64,000 bases of DNA from Cellulomonas composti. GTDB taxonomy: Bacteria; Actinomycetota; Actinomycetes; Actinomycetales; Cellulomonadaceae. The notes under the pieces are model-generated. The model made no database searches, was not told the DNA's origin, and was given only the letters and a program-made list of their open reading frames with translations. Made by a program: the position numbers and the translations under genes. Shown in pieces: positions 35,473 through 42,768 of this stretch. Location: assembly GCF_007990245.1 (NCBI RefSeq), contig NZ_BJWG01000014.1:1-64000 (forward strand). The letters run 5' to 3'. Numbering within the stretch: position 1 is the first letter of the stretch; every line of letters begins with the position of its first letter.

Positions 35473-36282
35473 TCATGATGCGCCCTCCAGCAGCTCGGCG
35501 GGGGTGCCGTCCGCGACGGGCGCCCAGTAGTCGAGCACGCCGTGCACGATGTAACGCTGCCGCGCGGAGAACATCGGGTGGCAGGTGGTCATCGTGATCA
35601 TCCGCTCGGTCGGCACCGCACCGGGTTCACCCGGGACCGGCGCGATGACCTCGGTCTGCTTCGGATAGACCACCCGGGAGGACGTCACGCGGTACACGTA
35701 CCAGGTGTCCGTGCCCGGCCCGCCGTCGCCGGTCGCGGTGCGGATCACCACCGCGTCCCCGACCTTGAGCTCCTCGATGCGGTTGAACGGCTTCGCGTAG
35801 GTCGTGCGGTGCGCGGCGATCGCGAAGTTGCCGACGTCCCCGGGCATCGCGGTGCCCACGTAGTGCCCGACGCCCAGCTTGTCGAGCACGCCCGCCTTGT
35901 CGGTCCCCTCGCTGATCGGCCGCTCGGGCTCGCCGTCCCACCGCGGCACCTGGATCGTCGCGAATGTCTCGGCGTGCGCTGGTTCGGCCATCACGGGAGG
36001 GGCGTCGCGACGCGGGGTCGCGACGATCGGACCCGTCTCGGTGGCCTCCGGCTCCGGTGTGGGCACCGAGTGCCGGGGCAGCTCGCGCACGATCGCTTCC
36101 TGCTCGCGGTTGCCCTGCACGTCGGTCCACCACAGCTGCCAGACGAGGAACCCGAACAGCAGCACGCCGAGCGTGATGAGGATCTCGCCGAGCACGCCGA
36201 TCGTGCCGAAGAAGGCCCGCGCGCCCCGGGACTGCCGGGGCGGCGGCGCGACCTCGGAGGTCTGCTCCTCCTGCGTGCTCAT
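35473..36282 (-). CDS. class E sortase
   Basis: This 269-residue membrane transpeptidase joins LPXTG-like (LAXTG for class E) surface proteins to peptidoglycan. An N-terminal cytosolic segment and membrane helix (about 28-52, GVLGEILITLGVLLFGFLVWQLWW) precede the sortase domain. The catalytic His is in AIAAHRTTY, Cys in MTTCHPMFS and Arg in SARQRYIVHG. The ATG at 36282 overlaps the stop of the DUF881 gene (ATGA). The frame upstream of that ATG belongs to no gene. The location next to pknB, trpG and crgA is typical for the actinobacterial class E housekeeping sortase. Confidence 0.92.
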   Translation of the reverse strand: MSTQEEQTSEVAPPPRQSRGARAFFGTIGVLGEILITLGVLLFGFLVWQLWWTDVQGNREQEAIVRELPRHSVPTPEPEATETGPIVATPRRDAPPVMAEPAHAETFATIQVPRWDGEPERPISEGTDKAGVLDKLGVGHYVGTAMPGDVGNFAIAAHRTTYAKPFNRIEELKVGDAVVIRTATGDGGPGTDTWYVYRVTSSRVVYPKQTEVIAPVPGEPGAVPTERMITMTTCHPMFSARQRYIVHGVLDYWAPVADGTPAELLEGAS

Positions 36283-37067
36283 GACGACGTCCCCTGCTCG
36301 GGCTCGACGGGCAGCCCCGGGAGGACGGTCGTGCCCGGCGGCACGGCCGCGTACTGCAGCTCGGTCGAACCGGCGAACGCCGGCAGCAGGAGCTCGTCGT
36401 GACTGTCGACCGACCAGCCCAGACCGACCTGGTCCGCGTCCTCGATGTAGGCCTGCACGGTCTCCGACGCCGCGAGCGCGGCCTTGAGCCGCTTCGGGTC
36501 GCCGATCGCCTGCACGACGTAGGGGGGCGAGTAGACCTGCCCCTGCAGCCGCAGCACGTTGCCGACGCACCGGAACGCGCTGGTCGAGATGACGCGCTGG
36601 TCCATGAGGGTCATCGCCTCGGCGCCGCCCGCCCACAGCGCGTTCATCACGGCCTGGATGTCCTGCTGGTGCACGACGAGCACGTCGGGGCTGATGCCCT
36701 CGAGACCGGGCTGGTCCGTGGGCGCATCGTCGAGCCGGACCTCGAGACCTCCCCCGGCGACGGGCAGTAGCCCGCCCTCGACGAGGTACGCCTCGGACGG
36801 TGTGCCGACCTGCACCCCGTCGCCGCCGGTCTCGGTCAGGTGGTCGACGTCGGCGCGCAAGTCGTCGACCTGGGTGGTCAGGTCACCGACCCGGTCGATC
36901 TCGCCCTGCGTGAGCTCGGCGAGGTCCTGGGGGTGACGTCGACCTTCGTCGGCCCGGGAGAACTGCGCGTTCGCCGCGAACAGCGCGCCGGACAGCGCCA
37001 GGACCACCGCGACCGAGACCGTGCCGCGCGCGCGCGGGCGACGCCGCCGGTGCGGGTGGTCGGTCAC
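36279..37067 (-). CDS. DUF881 family membrane protein
   Basis: This 262-residue protein has a basic N-terminus, one membrane helix at about 17-34 (VSVAVVLALSGALFAANAQ), a short coiled-coil stretch (DRVGDLTTQVDDLRADVDHL) and an extracytoplasmic DUF881 domain with GGGLEVRLDDAP, VHQQDIQAVMNALWAGGAEAM and VYSPPYVVQAIGDP. The family is found with crgA and sortase in many Gram-positive bacteria and is thought to be linked to division or the cell envelope, but its role is not known. Four-base overlap with the sortase gene. Divergent from crgA. Confidence 0.9.
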   Translation of the reverse strand: MTDHPHRRRRPRARGTVSVAVVLALSGALFAANAQFSRADEGRRHPQDLAELTQGEIDRVGDLTTQVDDLRADVDHLTETGGDGVQVGTPSEAYLVEGGLLPVAGGGLEVRLDDAPTDQPGLEGISPDVLVVHQQDIQAVMNALWAGGAEAMTLMDQRVISTSAFRCVGNVLRLQGQVYSPPYVVQAIGDPKRLKAALAASETVQAYIEDADQVGLGWSVDSHDELLLPAFAGSTELQYAAVPPGTTVLPGLPVEPEQGTSS

Positions 37068-37227
37068 GTGGGCTCCTGGTGCCAGTGGAGACGGCTCGGG
37101 CGGGTATTGTCGCGCACTACGCTAGGTGACGGCGCATCCTCGACGGCGAGCTCGCGTCGAGCTCACGCCGAGGCGTCTGCGAGAGCAGCCGCCGTGGACA
37201 CCCCGAACGCTGGACAGGAGCAAACCG

Positions 37228-37485
37228 GTGCCCGAGTCGAAGTCGCGCAAGAAGGCGACCTACACGCCGCCGCCGCAGAAGCAGGCGGCCAAGCCCAACC
37301 CGCGCTGGTGGGTCCCGGTCATGCTCGGGCTGATGGTCGTCGGCCTGCTCTGGATCGTCGTGTTCTACATCGGTCGTTCGACCGACGGCTCTTCCCTGCC
37401 GCTGCCGTTCCTCGGCACCTGGAACCTCGCCGTCGGCGCCAGCCTCATCCTCGTCGGCTTCGGCATGACGACGCGCTGGCGCTGA
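37228..37485 (+). CDS. crgA: cell division protein CrgA
   Basis: This 85-residue membrane protein helps localise penicillin-binding proteins and FtsZ-associated factors at the septum in actinobacteria. It has a basic N-terminus ([15 protein letters not shown]), two membrane helices ([22 protein letters not shown] and [21 protein letters not shown]) and the short polar loop LPFLGTWN between them, exactly the family pattern. The GTG at 37228 has AGGAG eight bases upstream; the longer frame from 37126 adds a stretch unlike the family. Divergent from DUF881, with about 160 bases between starts. Confidence 0.94.
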   Translation: MPESKSRKKATYTPPPQKQAAKPNPRWWVPVMLGLMVVGLLWIVVFYIGRSTDGSSLPLPFLGTWNLAVGASLILVGFGMTTRWR

Positions 37486-37512
37486 CCTTCGTCGCTCGTC
37501 GTCCGTCGTCCT

Positions 37513-37606
37513 CAGCAGTGGACGGCCCTGTGGATAGTTACACCGGTGTCATTCGTCCCCAGCGGTGGACAACGGTGTGGATAACCACACCGTTGTCATT
37601 CGGTCC
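37513..37606. repeat. tandem ~47 bp repeat carrying two DnaA-box-like sites
   Basis: Two imperfect copies (37513-37558 and 37560-37606) share CAGC-GTGGAC...TGTGGATA...ACACCG-TGTCATTCG. Copy 2 contains TGTGGATAA at 37576-37584, the exact complement of the DnaA box TTATCCACA; copy 1 has TGTGGATAG at 37529-37537, one mismatch. The boxes are 47 bases apart in the same orientation. Copy 2 is also a hairpin (GGTGTGG/CCACACC), which might end crgA transcription. The 150-base gap holds nothing else recognised. Confidence 0.6.
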
Positions 37607-37635
37607 TGGGCGGGAGTGAGACCGGGGACGACGAG

Positions 37636-38568
37636 TCAGAGACCGTACTGGCGCAGGTACGCGTCCTGCAGGTCGCGCGGCACGCTCCAGATCTGCTGGA
37701 TCTCGAGGGGTGCGAGGCCGTAGGCCCACACGATGGTCACCACGAGGCCCACGGCGAGCAGGATCGGCGCGACGATCGCCACGAGCCGACGCTGGTCGAC
37801 CGGTGCGAACGCGTATCCCGCCGCGAGCAGCGCCCCGGTGAGCAGCCCGCCCAGGTGCCCCTGCCAGGAGATCCCGGGCATAAGGAAGCTGAACGCCATG
37901 TTCACGACGATGATGCCGAGCACTCCCTGCGCCGGATGACCCGAGCGCCACATCACGACGAACGTCGCGCCGAACAGGCCGAAGATCGCGCCGGACGCGC
38001 CGACGACGCCCTGGTACCACGAGGACCAGCCGATCGCGGCCGTGACCAGCACGACCGTGCTCCCGCCGATCGCGCTCAGCAGGTAGAGCGTGACGAACCG
38101 CACCCGCCCGAGCTGCAGCTCCAGGTACGGCCCGACCGCCCACAGCGCCACCATGTTGAGCACGATGTGGAAGAACGAGCCCTGCGAGTGCAGGAACGCC
38201 GAGGTCACGAAGCGCCACGGCTCGTCGTGCCCGCGCACCGGGGAGTACAGCCAGCTCGTCGTGAACCCGTTGATCGCCAGCTGTGCGATGTACGCCGCGA
38301 CGCACGCCGCGATGATCACGTAGGTGACGATCGGGCGTGAGTCCTGGTGCACGATGCCGCCGAAGCGGGTGCGCACGTCGCGCGCGCCCTTCGCCGCCTC
38401 GTTCACGCAGTCGACGCACTGCACACCGACCGGAGCCTGCCGTTGGCAGTCCGGGCACACCGGACGCCCGCACCGCTGGCAGCGGACGTACGAGACGCGG
38501 TCCGGGTGACGCGGGCAGACGGGTGGGGCGTCCGTCGCGCCCGCGGGCAGCGGCTCGTCGATCGTCAG
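37636..38568 (-). CDS. rhomboid-family intramembrane serine protease with N-terminal zinc-finger segment
   Basis: This ~310-residue membrane protease is predicted to cut substrates within the membrane. The catalytic Ser lies in GVVGASGAIFGLFGA and the His in SWQGHLGGLLTG, with HIVLNMVALWAVGP as the family helix-2 motif and six to seven hydrophobic helices. The conventional start would be the GTG at 38460, inside a Cys-rich block. Reading further upstream in frame gives VCPRHPDRVSYVRCQRCGRP, a B-box-like zinc segment seen at the N-terminus of many actinobacterial rhomboids, back to a CTG at 38568 that overlaps the cyclophilin stop (CTGA). That start is preferred but CTG is rare; the 274-residue form is the alternative. 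Confidence 0.85.
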   Translation of the reverse strand: MTIDEPLPAGATDAPPVCPRHPDRVSYVRCQRCGRPVCPDCQRQAPVGVQCVDCVNEAAKGARDVRTRFGGIVHQDSRPIVTYVIIAACVAAYIAQLAINGFTTSWLYSPVRGHDEPWRFVTSAFLHSQGSFFHIVLNMVALWAVGPYLELQLGRVRFVTLYLLSAIGGSTVVLVTAAIGWSSWYQGVVGASGAIFGLFGATFVVMWRSGHPAQGVLGIIVVNMAFSFLMPGISWQGHLGGLLTGALLAAGYAFAPVDQRRLVAIVAPILLAVGLVVTIVWAYGLAPLEIQQIWSVPRDLQDAYLRQYGL

Positions 38569-39104
38569 TCCTCGATCTCGATCGACTCGATGACGATGTC
38601 CTGCACCGGGCGGTCACCCGGTCGGACCTGGGTGGTGGCGATCGTGTCGACCACCGCGCGGCTCGCGTCGTCGGCGACCTTGCCGAAGATCGTGTGCTTG
38701 CCGGTGAGCCACTGCGTGGCCGCGACCGAGATGAAGAACTGCGAGCCGTTGGTGCCGCCGACCTTGCCGGTCACGGGGTCCAGACGCTGGCCGGCGTTCG
38801 CCATGGCGAGCAGGTACGGCTGGTCGAACGAGAGCTCCGGGTGGATCTCGTCGTCGAAGTTGTAGCCCGGGCCGCCGCGGCCGTTACCGAGCGGGTCACC
38901 GCCCTGGATCATGAACCCGTCGATGACGCGGTGGAAGACGACGCCCGCGTACAGCGGGTCCGTGCGCTGCTGGCCCGTCGACGGGTCGGTCCACTCCCGG
39001 GTCCCGGTGGCCAGCCCGACGAAGTTCGCCACGGTGCGCGGCGCGTGGTTCGGGTACAGCTCGATCCGGATGTCCCCGGCGGTCGTGTGCAAGGTCGCGA
39101 ACAT
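38565..39104 (-). CDS. ppiA: cyclophilin-type peptidyl-prolyl cis-trans isomerase
   Basis: This 179-residue cytosolic enzyme speeds cis-trans isomerisation of proline peptide bonds. The active-site residues are visible in VVFHRVIDGFMIQGGDP (catalytic Arg), NGSQFFISVA and LTGKHTIFGKV. No signal peptide. The ATG at 39104 begins at the first strand (MFATLHTTAGDIRIELYP), so longer in-frame starts are not needed. In actinobacteria ppiA lies near the origin beside crgA, as here. Its stop overlaps the probable rhomboid start. Confidence 0.94.
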   Translation of the reverse strand: MFATLHTTAGDIRIELYPNHAPRTVANFVGLATGTREWTDPSTGQQRTDPLYAGVVFHRVIDGFMIQGGDPLGNGRGGPGYNFDDEIHPELSFDQPYLLAMANAGQRLDPVTGKVGGTNGSQFFISVAATQWLTGKHTIFGKVADDASRAVVDTIATTQVRPGDRPVQDIVIESIEIED

Positions 39105-39228
39105 GGCGCCCAGTCTGGCACGTCCGGCCCGTGCGGACCCATGCACGCGGCGCGCCAGAGTGGCAGAGTGAGACGTCACAGGCCCGCCGACGTCCGTTCC
39201 GTCGGGACCTGAACCGTGAGGAGGGGAC

Positions 39229-40116
39229 ATGTCCGCACGCCGTCCGTCGCTCGAGGTCGACACCGAGCAGCTCAAGGCCCAGGTGGCCGACGCGACCGAC
39301 CAGGCCCGGGTGATCGCCGGCCACGCCGCGTCGAACGCCAAGGTCGCCGCCGCGAAGGCGGGGGATGCCGCGGTGGCCGCCAAGGAGTGGAGCGCGCCGC
39401 GCGTCGAGGCCTTCGTCGACTGGCTGCTGCCCCGCGTCGAGCACCTCTACAAGGAGAGCGTGAAGGCCGCTGCCCCCAAGGTCGAGCTCGCCGCCGAGCG
39501 CGTGTCTCCGGCGATCGACACGGCCCACGACAAGCTGGTCGACGAGCTGTTGCCACGCCTCGTGCACGCCGTCAACGAGGCGGCCGAGAAGGCCGGTGCG
39601 GCTGCGGAGCACGCCGCCGACGCCGCCGCCCAGCGCTCGAGCGCCGCTGCTGCCGCTGCCGCAGCCGCCGCGGCGGCCGTCACCGCCGAGGCCGAACGGT
39701 CACGTCACCGCGGCGCCAAGGTCTTCTGGAGCATCCTCGTCGCGCTGGGCGTCGCGGCCGCGATCGTCGCGTGGCGTCGTTCGAGCACGGCCGTCGACCC
39801 GTGGGCCGAGCCGTGGGAGCCCGTCGGGGACGACGACTTCGCCGACCGTGCCGGCGACGTGGGCTCCGACCTCGCCGACGCCGCCGGTGACGCCGCCGAC
39901 GCGCTCGGTGAGGCCGCCGGGGTCGCCGTCGCCAAGGGCCGGGAGGCCGCGGCCAAGGCCGCCGACCTCGTCGCGGACGCCAAGGACAAGGTCGCGGATG
40001 CAGCGGACAGCGCCGCCGAGACCGCGAAGAAGGTCACCCGCCGCCCGCGCAAGGCCGCTGCCGACGCCGCCGAGAAGGTCGAGGACAAGGTCGAGGACGT
40101 CGTCGACGAGAACTGA
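39229..40116 (+). CDS. Ala-rich helical membrane protein of unknown function
   Basis: This 295-residue protein is almost entirely predicted amphipathic helix with apolipoprotein/LEA-like composition (repeats such as AAKAGDAAVAAKEW, AAEKVEDKVEDVVDE). One membrane helix lies at about 163-180 (KVFWSILVALGVAAAIVAW) with a run of Ala before it. Charged, Ala/Lys/Asp-rich helices flank it on both sides. No family with known function is recognised. The ATG at 39229 has a strong GAGGAGGGG six bases upstream. Similar proteins occur near ppiA in related actinobacteria, but that is recalled, not tested. Confidence 0.75.
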   Translation: MSARRPSLEVDTEQLKAQVADATDQARVIAGHAASNAKVAAAKAGDAAVAAKEWSAPRVEAFVDWLLPRVEHLYKESVKAAAPKVELAAERVSPAIDTAHDKLVDELLPRLVHAVNEAAEKAGAAAEHAADAAAQRSSAAAAAAAAAAAAVTAEAERSRHRGAKVFWSILVALGVAAAIVAWRRSSTAVDPWAEPWEPVGDDDFADRAGDVGSDLADAAGDAADALGEAAGVAVAKGREAAAKAADLVADAKDKVADAADSAAETAKKVTRRPRKAAADAAEKVEDKVEDVVDEN

Positions 40117-40210
40117 CGCCGCTGACGCACCGCGGCGGTGCGAAGTGCGTGGCGCTGGTCGATGCTGAGCTCGGCGGGGTGCGTTCTGGACAGCATCGAT
40201 CCTTCGGTGG

Positions 40211-40882
40211 TCAGGACACGACGAGACGGGGCGCGAGGTCGGCGACCCTCCGGCCGAGCTCGGTGACGGCGCGGTCGAAGGCGTCGTCGTGACCGACGCG
40301 GACCGGGTCGGGGATCGACCAGTGCACATCGGCAACGAGCCCGACCTCCTCGTGCGCCCGGTCGCACACGGTGATCACGAGGTCGCCGTCGCGGCGCACC
40401 GCCTCCAGCCGTCGCGGCTCGTGGCCTCGCAGGTCCAAGCCATGGCGAACAGCCGCAGCGATCGCTCCCGGATCGATGCCTGGTGCCGGGTGGGTGCCGG
40501 CCGAGACCGCCGGGATCGTGCTGGCGGCCCGCCACAACGCCACGGCGAGGTGCGACCGGGCGGAGTTGGCGGTGCAGACGAACAGCACCCGCAGCGGTCG
40601 AGGGAGTGCCGTCGTGAACGGCCCCAGCTCGGTCGGGAGCAGGCGCAGGTACGTCCTTCGGCGGTCCCCCTCGGAGGGGGTTCGCTCCACGAGCCCGTGC
40701 TCGACGAGCACGTTCACGTGATGCGCCAACAGGTTCGAGGGCATGCCGAGCTCGGCCGCCAGCTCTGACGGCGACGCGTCCCCGCGCGAGAGCAGATCCA
40801 CGACGGCCAGCCGTCCGGGATCGGACAAGGCGCCGTGCAACGCCGCGCGGCGTTCGACCTGTGCCATCCACTCAGTGTTCAT
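40211..40882 (-). CDS. ArsR-type regulator fused to a LMW phosphatase/arsenate reductase domain
   Basis: This 223-residue fusion has an N-terminal winged helix-turn-helix (about 1-85: LHGALSDPGRLAVVDLLSRG, SPSELAAELGMPSNLLAHHVNVLVEHGLV) and a C-terminal low-molecular-weight phosphatase domain with the P-loop FVCTANSARS and the acid loop SIPDPVRVG. All catalytic residues (Cys, Arg, Asp) are present. The regulator half lacks the usual ArsR cysteines, so metalloid sensing could depend on the catalytic half. The gene is divergent from arsC with a palindrome touching its start codon, so it likely controls both. A single fused frame is supported by continuous coding without a stop or restart. Confidence 0.85.
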   Translation of the reverse strand: MNTEWMAQVERRAALHGALSDPGRLAVVDLLSRGDASPSELAAELGMPSNLLAHHVNVLVEHGLVERTPSEGDRRRTYLRLLPTELGPFTTALPRPLRVLFVCTANSARSHLAVALWRAASTIPAVSAGTHPAPGIDPGAIAAAVRHGLDLRGHEPRRLEAVRRDGDLVITVCDRAHEEVGLVADVHWSIPDPVRVGHDDAFDRAVTELGRRVADLAPRLVVS

Positions 40883-40884
40883 TG

Positions 40885-40898
40885 AGTCAATGTTGACT
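40885..40898. promoter_or_regulatory. operator-like inverted repeat AGTCAA-TG-TTGACT
   Basis: Perfect six-base arms around two bases, lying two bases upstream of the fused regulator's start codon and 89 bases before arsC. Position in the divergent arsenic promoter region suggests the binding site of the ArsR-type protein. Confidence 0.5.
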
Positions 40899-40986
40899 GA
40901 CCGGTATGCGGATGGTCAAGATGTGGGAACGCGTCGCCGCTCGTCGCCGATCACGGCCACGCCACCGCGAGCAACCGAGGAGCTTC

Positions 40987-41409
40987 ATGACCGCCGCCGA
41001 CAAGCCCAGCGTGCTGTTCGTCTGCGTCCACAACGCCGGCCGCTCCCAGATGGCCGCCGGGTTCCTGACGGCGCTGTCCGGGGGTGCCGTGGAGGTCCGG
41101 TCCGCCGGCTCCATGCCCGCCGACCAGGTCAACCCCGTCGCCGTGCACGCGATGGCCGAGGTCGGGATCGACATCGGCGCCGAGCGGCCCAAGATCCTGA
41201 CCGCTGACGCCGTGCGGACCTCCGACGTCGTGGTCACGATGGGCTGCGGGGACGCCTGCCCGTACTTTCCCGGCAAGCGATACGAGGACTGGGTGCTCGA
41301 GGACCCGGCAGGGCAGGGCATCGACTCCGTGCGCCCCATCCGCGACGAGATCCGCGCGCGGATCCTCGGCCTCCTCGACGAGCTCGGCGTCCAGCCCGTC
41401 GGCGCATGA
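40987..41409 (+). CDS. arsC: arsenate reductase, LMW-phosphatase type
   Basis: This 140-residue enzyme reduces arsenate to arsenite. The P-loop VCVHNAGRSQMAAGF holds the nucleophilic Cys and Arg; the MGCGDACPYFPGKRYEDWVLEDPAG segment carries the two further Cys residues and the acid Asp region seen in thioredoxin- or mycothiol-linked ArsC enzymes. The electron donor cannot be told from sequence; mycothiol is usual in actinobacteria. ATG at 40987 has CGAGGAG six bases upstream; an in-frame ATG at 40906 adds an Arg-rich stretch outside the family. Confidence 0.92.
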   Translation: MTAADKPSVLFVCVHNAGRSQMAAGFLTALSGGAVEVRSAGSMPADQVNPVAVHAMAEVGIDIGAERPKILTADAVRTSDVVVTMGCGDACPYFPGKRYEDWVLEDPAGQGIDSVRPIRDEIRARILGLLDELGVQPVGA

Positions 41410-41459
41410 GCACCGGTGACGGCACCACCATCGGTGCTACCCCGACGGCGTCCAGGGGC

Positions 41460-41498
41460 CCGAGCGGGGCCGCGTGCCCTCGACGCGGCCCCGCTCGG
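41460..41498. terminator. bidirectional terminator between arsC and arsM
   Basis: A perfect 16-base inverted repeat (CCGAGCGGGGCCGCGT and its complement) flanks a seven-base loop, 50 bases after arsC and eight bases after arsM, which converge here. Confidence 0.8.
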
Positions 41499-41505
41499 TG
41501 TGCGC

Positions 41506-42252
41506 TCATCCGGGCTTGCGCGCCTGGACGATCGCGCCGTGCATCCCGTCGGCCACCGCGTGCGTGAAGGTGACCTGGGCGTCGACGAACCCCGCGCCTG
41601 CCAGGTGGTCCAGGTACTCGCTGCGTGACAGCGCGCCGGCGATGCATCCGACATAGGAGCCCCGCTCGGCCCGTTGCTCGGGGGTGAGGTCGTCCTCGGC
41701 GACCACGTCGGAGATCCCGACGCGTCCACCGGGCACCAGCACCCGGAACGCCTCGGCGAGCACCCGGGGCTTGTCGGGCGAGAGGTTGACCACGCAGTTG
41801 GAGATCACCACGTCGACGACGCCGTCGGCGAGCGGCAGGTCCTCGATCGTGCCCTTGTGGAACGAGACGTTCGTCGCGTTCGCCCGTTCGGCATTCGCAC
41901 GGGCCAGGTCGAGCATCTCGTCGGTCATGTCGACGCCGTGCGCGAAGCCGCTGGGGCCGACGCGCTTGGCGGAGAGCAGGACGTCGATGCCGCCGCCCGA
42001 CCCCAGGTCGAGCACGCGCTCGCCTTCGCGCAGCTCGGCGACTGCCAACGGGTTGCCGCAGCCGAGAGAGACCAGCTGTGCCTCCAGGGGTACGTCGACC
42101 AGGTCCGACGCGTCGTAGAGCCCGGCGCCGAACTTCTCCGCCTCGTCGCTTGGCCCGCAGCTCCCACCACCACCGCAGCAGCCGGCGCCACCGGATCCCT
42201 GGACCGCTGCCAGCGCGTACTTCTCACGCACCTGCTCACGGATGTCTGCCAT
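41506..42252 (-). CDS. arsM: arsenite S-adenosylmethionine methyltransferase ArsM
   Basis: This 248-residue methyltransferase converts arsenite to methylated arsenicals, some volatile. The SAM-binding motif is LDLGSGGGIDVLLSA. The three conserved arsenic-binding cysteines fit Cys65 (SLGCGNPL), Cys153 (ISNCVVNLSPDK) and Cys203 (YVGCIAGAL). An extra Cys/Gly-rich segment near 24-32 (GCCGGGGSC) occurs in many ArsM proteins. ATG at 42252 has AAGGAGG nine to ten bases upstream. It is divergent from arsR with about 100 bases between starts. Confidence 0.92.
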   Translation of the reverse strand: MADIREQVREKYALAAVQGSGGAGCCGGGGSCGPSDEAEKFGAGLYDASDLVDVPLEAQLVSLGCGNPLAVAELREGERVLDLGSGGGIDVLLSAKRVGPSGFAHGVDMTDEMLDLARANAERANATNVSFHKGTIEDLPLADGVVDVVISNCVVNLSPDKPRVLAEAFRVLVPGGRVGISDVVAEDDLTPEQRAERGSYVGCIAGALSRSEYLDHLAGAGFVDAQVTFTHAVADGMHGAIVQARKPG

Positions 42253-42354
42253 GCCGTCGACCTCCTTGTATCGATGATTGTCGATGCCATGATGGACTGT
42301 GGATCGACTCCTGTCAATATCGACGTAGGTCAATCTCCGGCTTACACTTCCCGC
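42253..42354. promoter_or_regulatory. divergent arsM/arsR promoter region
   Basis: The 102-base region between the two start codons holds GTCAAT twice (42313 and 42329, 16 bases apart) and ATCGATGATTGTCGAT near 42271-42286, AT-richer than its surroundings. These are plausible ArsR operator parts, but no clean palindrome was found and the boxes were not assigned. Confidence 0.35.
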
Positions 42355-42732
42355 ATGGCACTCGACCTGCTCCCCGTCGTGGACAGCGCTCCAGCAACCT
42401 GCTGCACCCCGCGGGCCGAGGCTGCGATCACAGCGGAGGACGCCGTTGCACTGGCGAGGACCCTGAAGGCGCTGGCCGACCCCGCTCGCCTGCGCCTCCT
42501 GTCGCTGATCGCCGCGCACGAAGGCGGCGAAGCGTGCGTGTGCGACCTCGTCGGACCGATCGGGCTGAGCCAGCCGACCGTCTCGCACCACATGAAGCAA
42601 CTGGCCGAGGCCGGGCTCGTGACGCGAGAGAAGCGCGGCGTCTGGGCCTACTTCACGATCGTCCCCGGCGCCGTCAGTGCGGTGAGCGACCACCTCGCGC
42701 TGCATCTCGGAGTCGCGACCGCCGGTACGTGA
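42355..42732 (+). CDS. arsR: ArsR-family metalloid-responsive repressor
   Basis: This 125-residue winged-helix repressor is predicted to release DNA when arsenite binds. The helix-turn-helix is around PIGLSQPTVSHHMKQLAEAGLVTRE, and the sensing Cys pair lies in EACVCDLVG before it. A second Cys pair near the N-terminus (ATCCTPR) is typical of actinobacterial or Corynebacterium-type ArsR, which uses N-terminal cysteines. ATG at 42355. Divergent from arsM, and converging with the ABC exporter operon. Confidence 0.92.
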   Translation: MALDLLPVVDSAPATCCTPRAEAAITAEDAVALARTLKALADPARLRLLSLIAAHEGGEACVCDLVGPIGLSQPTVSHHMKQLAEAGLVTREKRGVWAYFTIVPGAVSAVSDHLALHLGVATAGT

Positions 42733-42768
42733 GGCATCCCGGCGACGCTCAGACGCCTCTGCTCGAGA

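Noticed and set aside
36283-36636. Upstream extension of the sortase gene to 36636
   Set aside because: It would overlap the DUF881 gene by about 350 bases; the ATGA overlap at 36279-36282 gives a normal sortase N-terminus.
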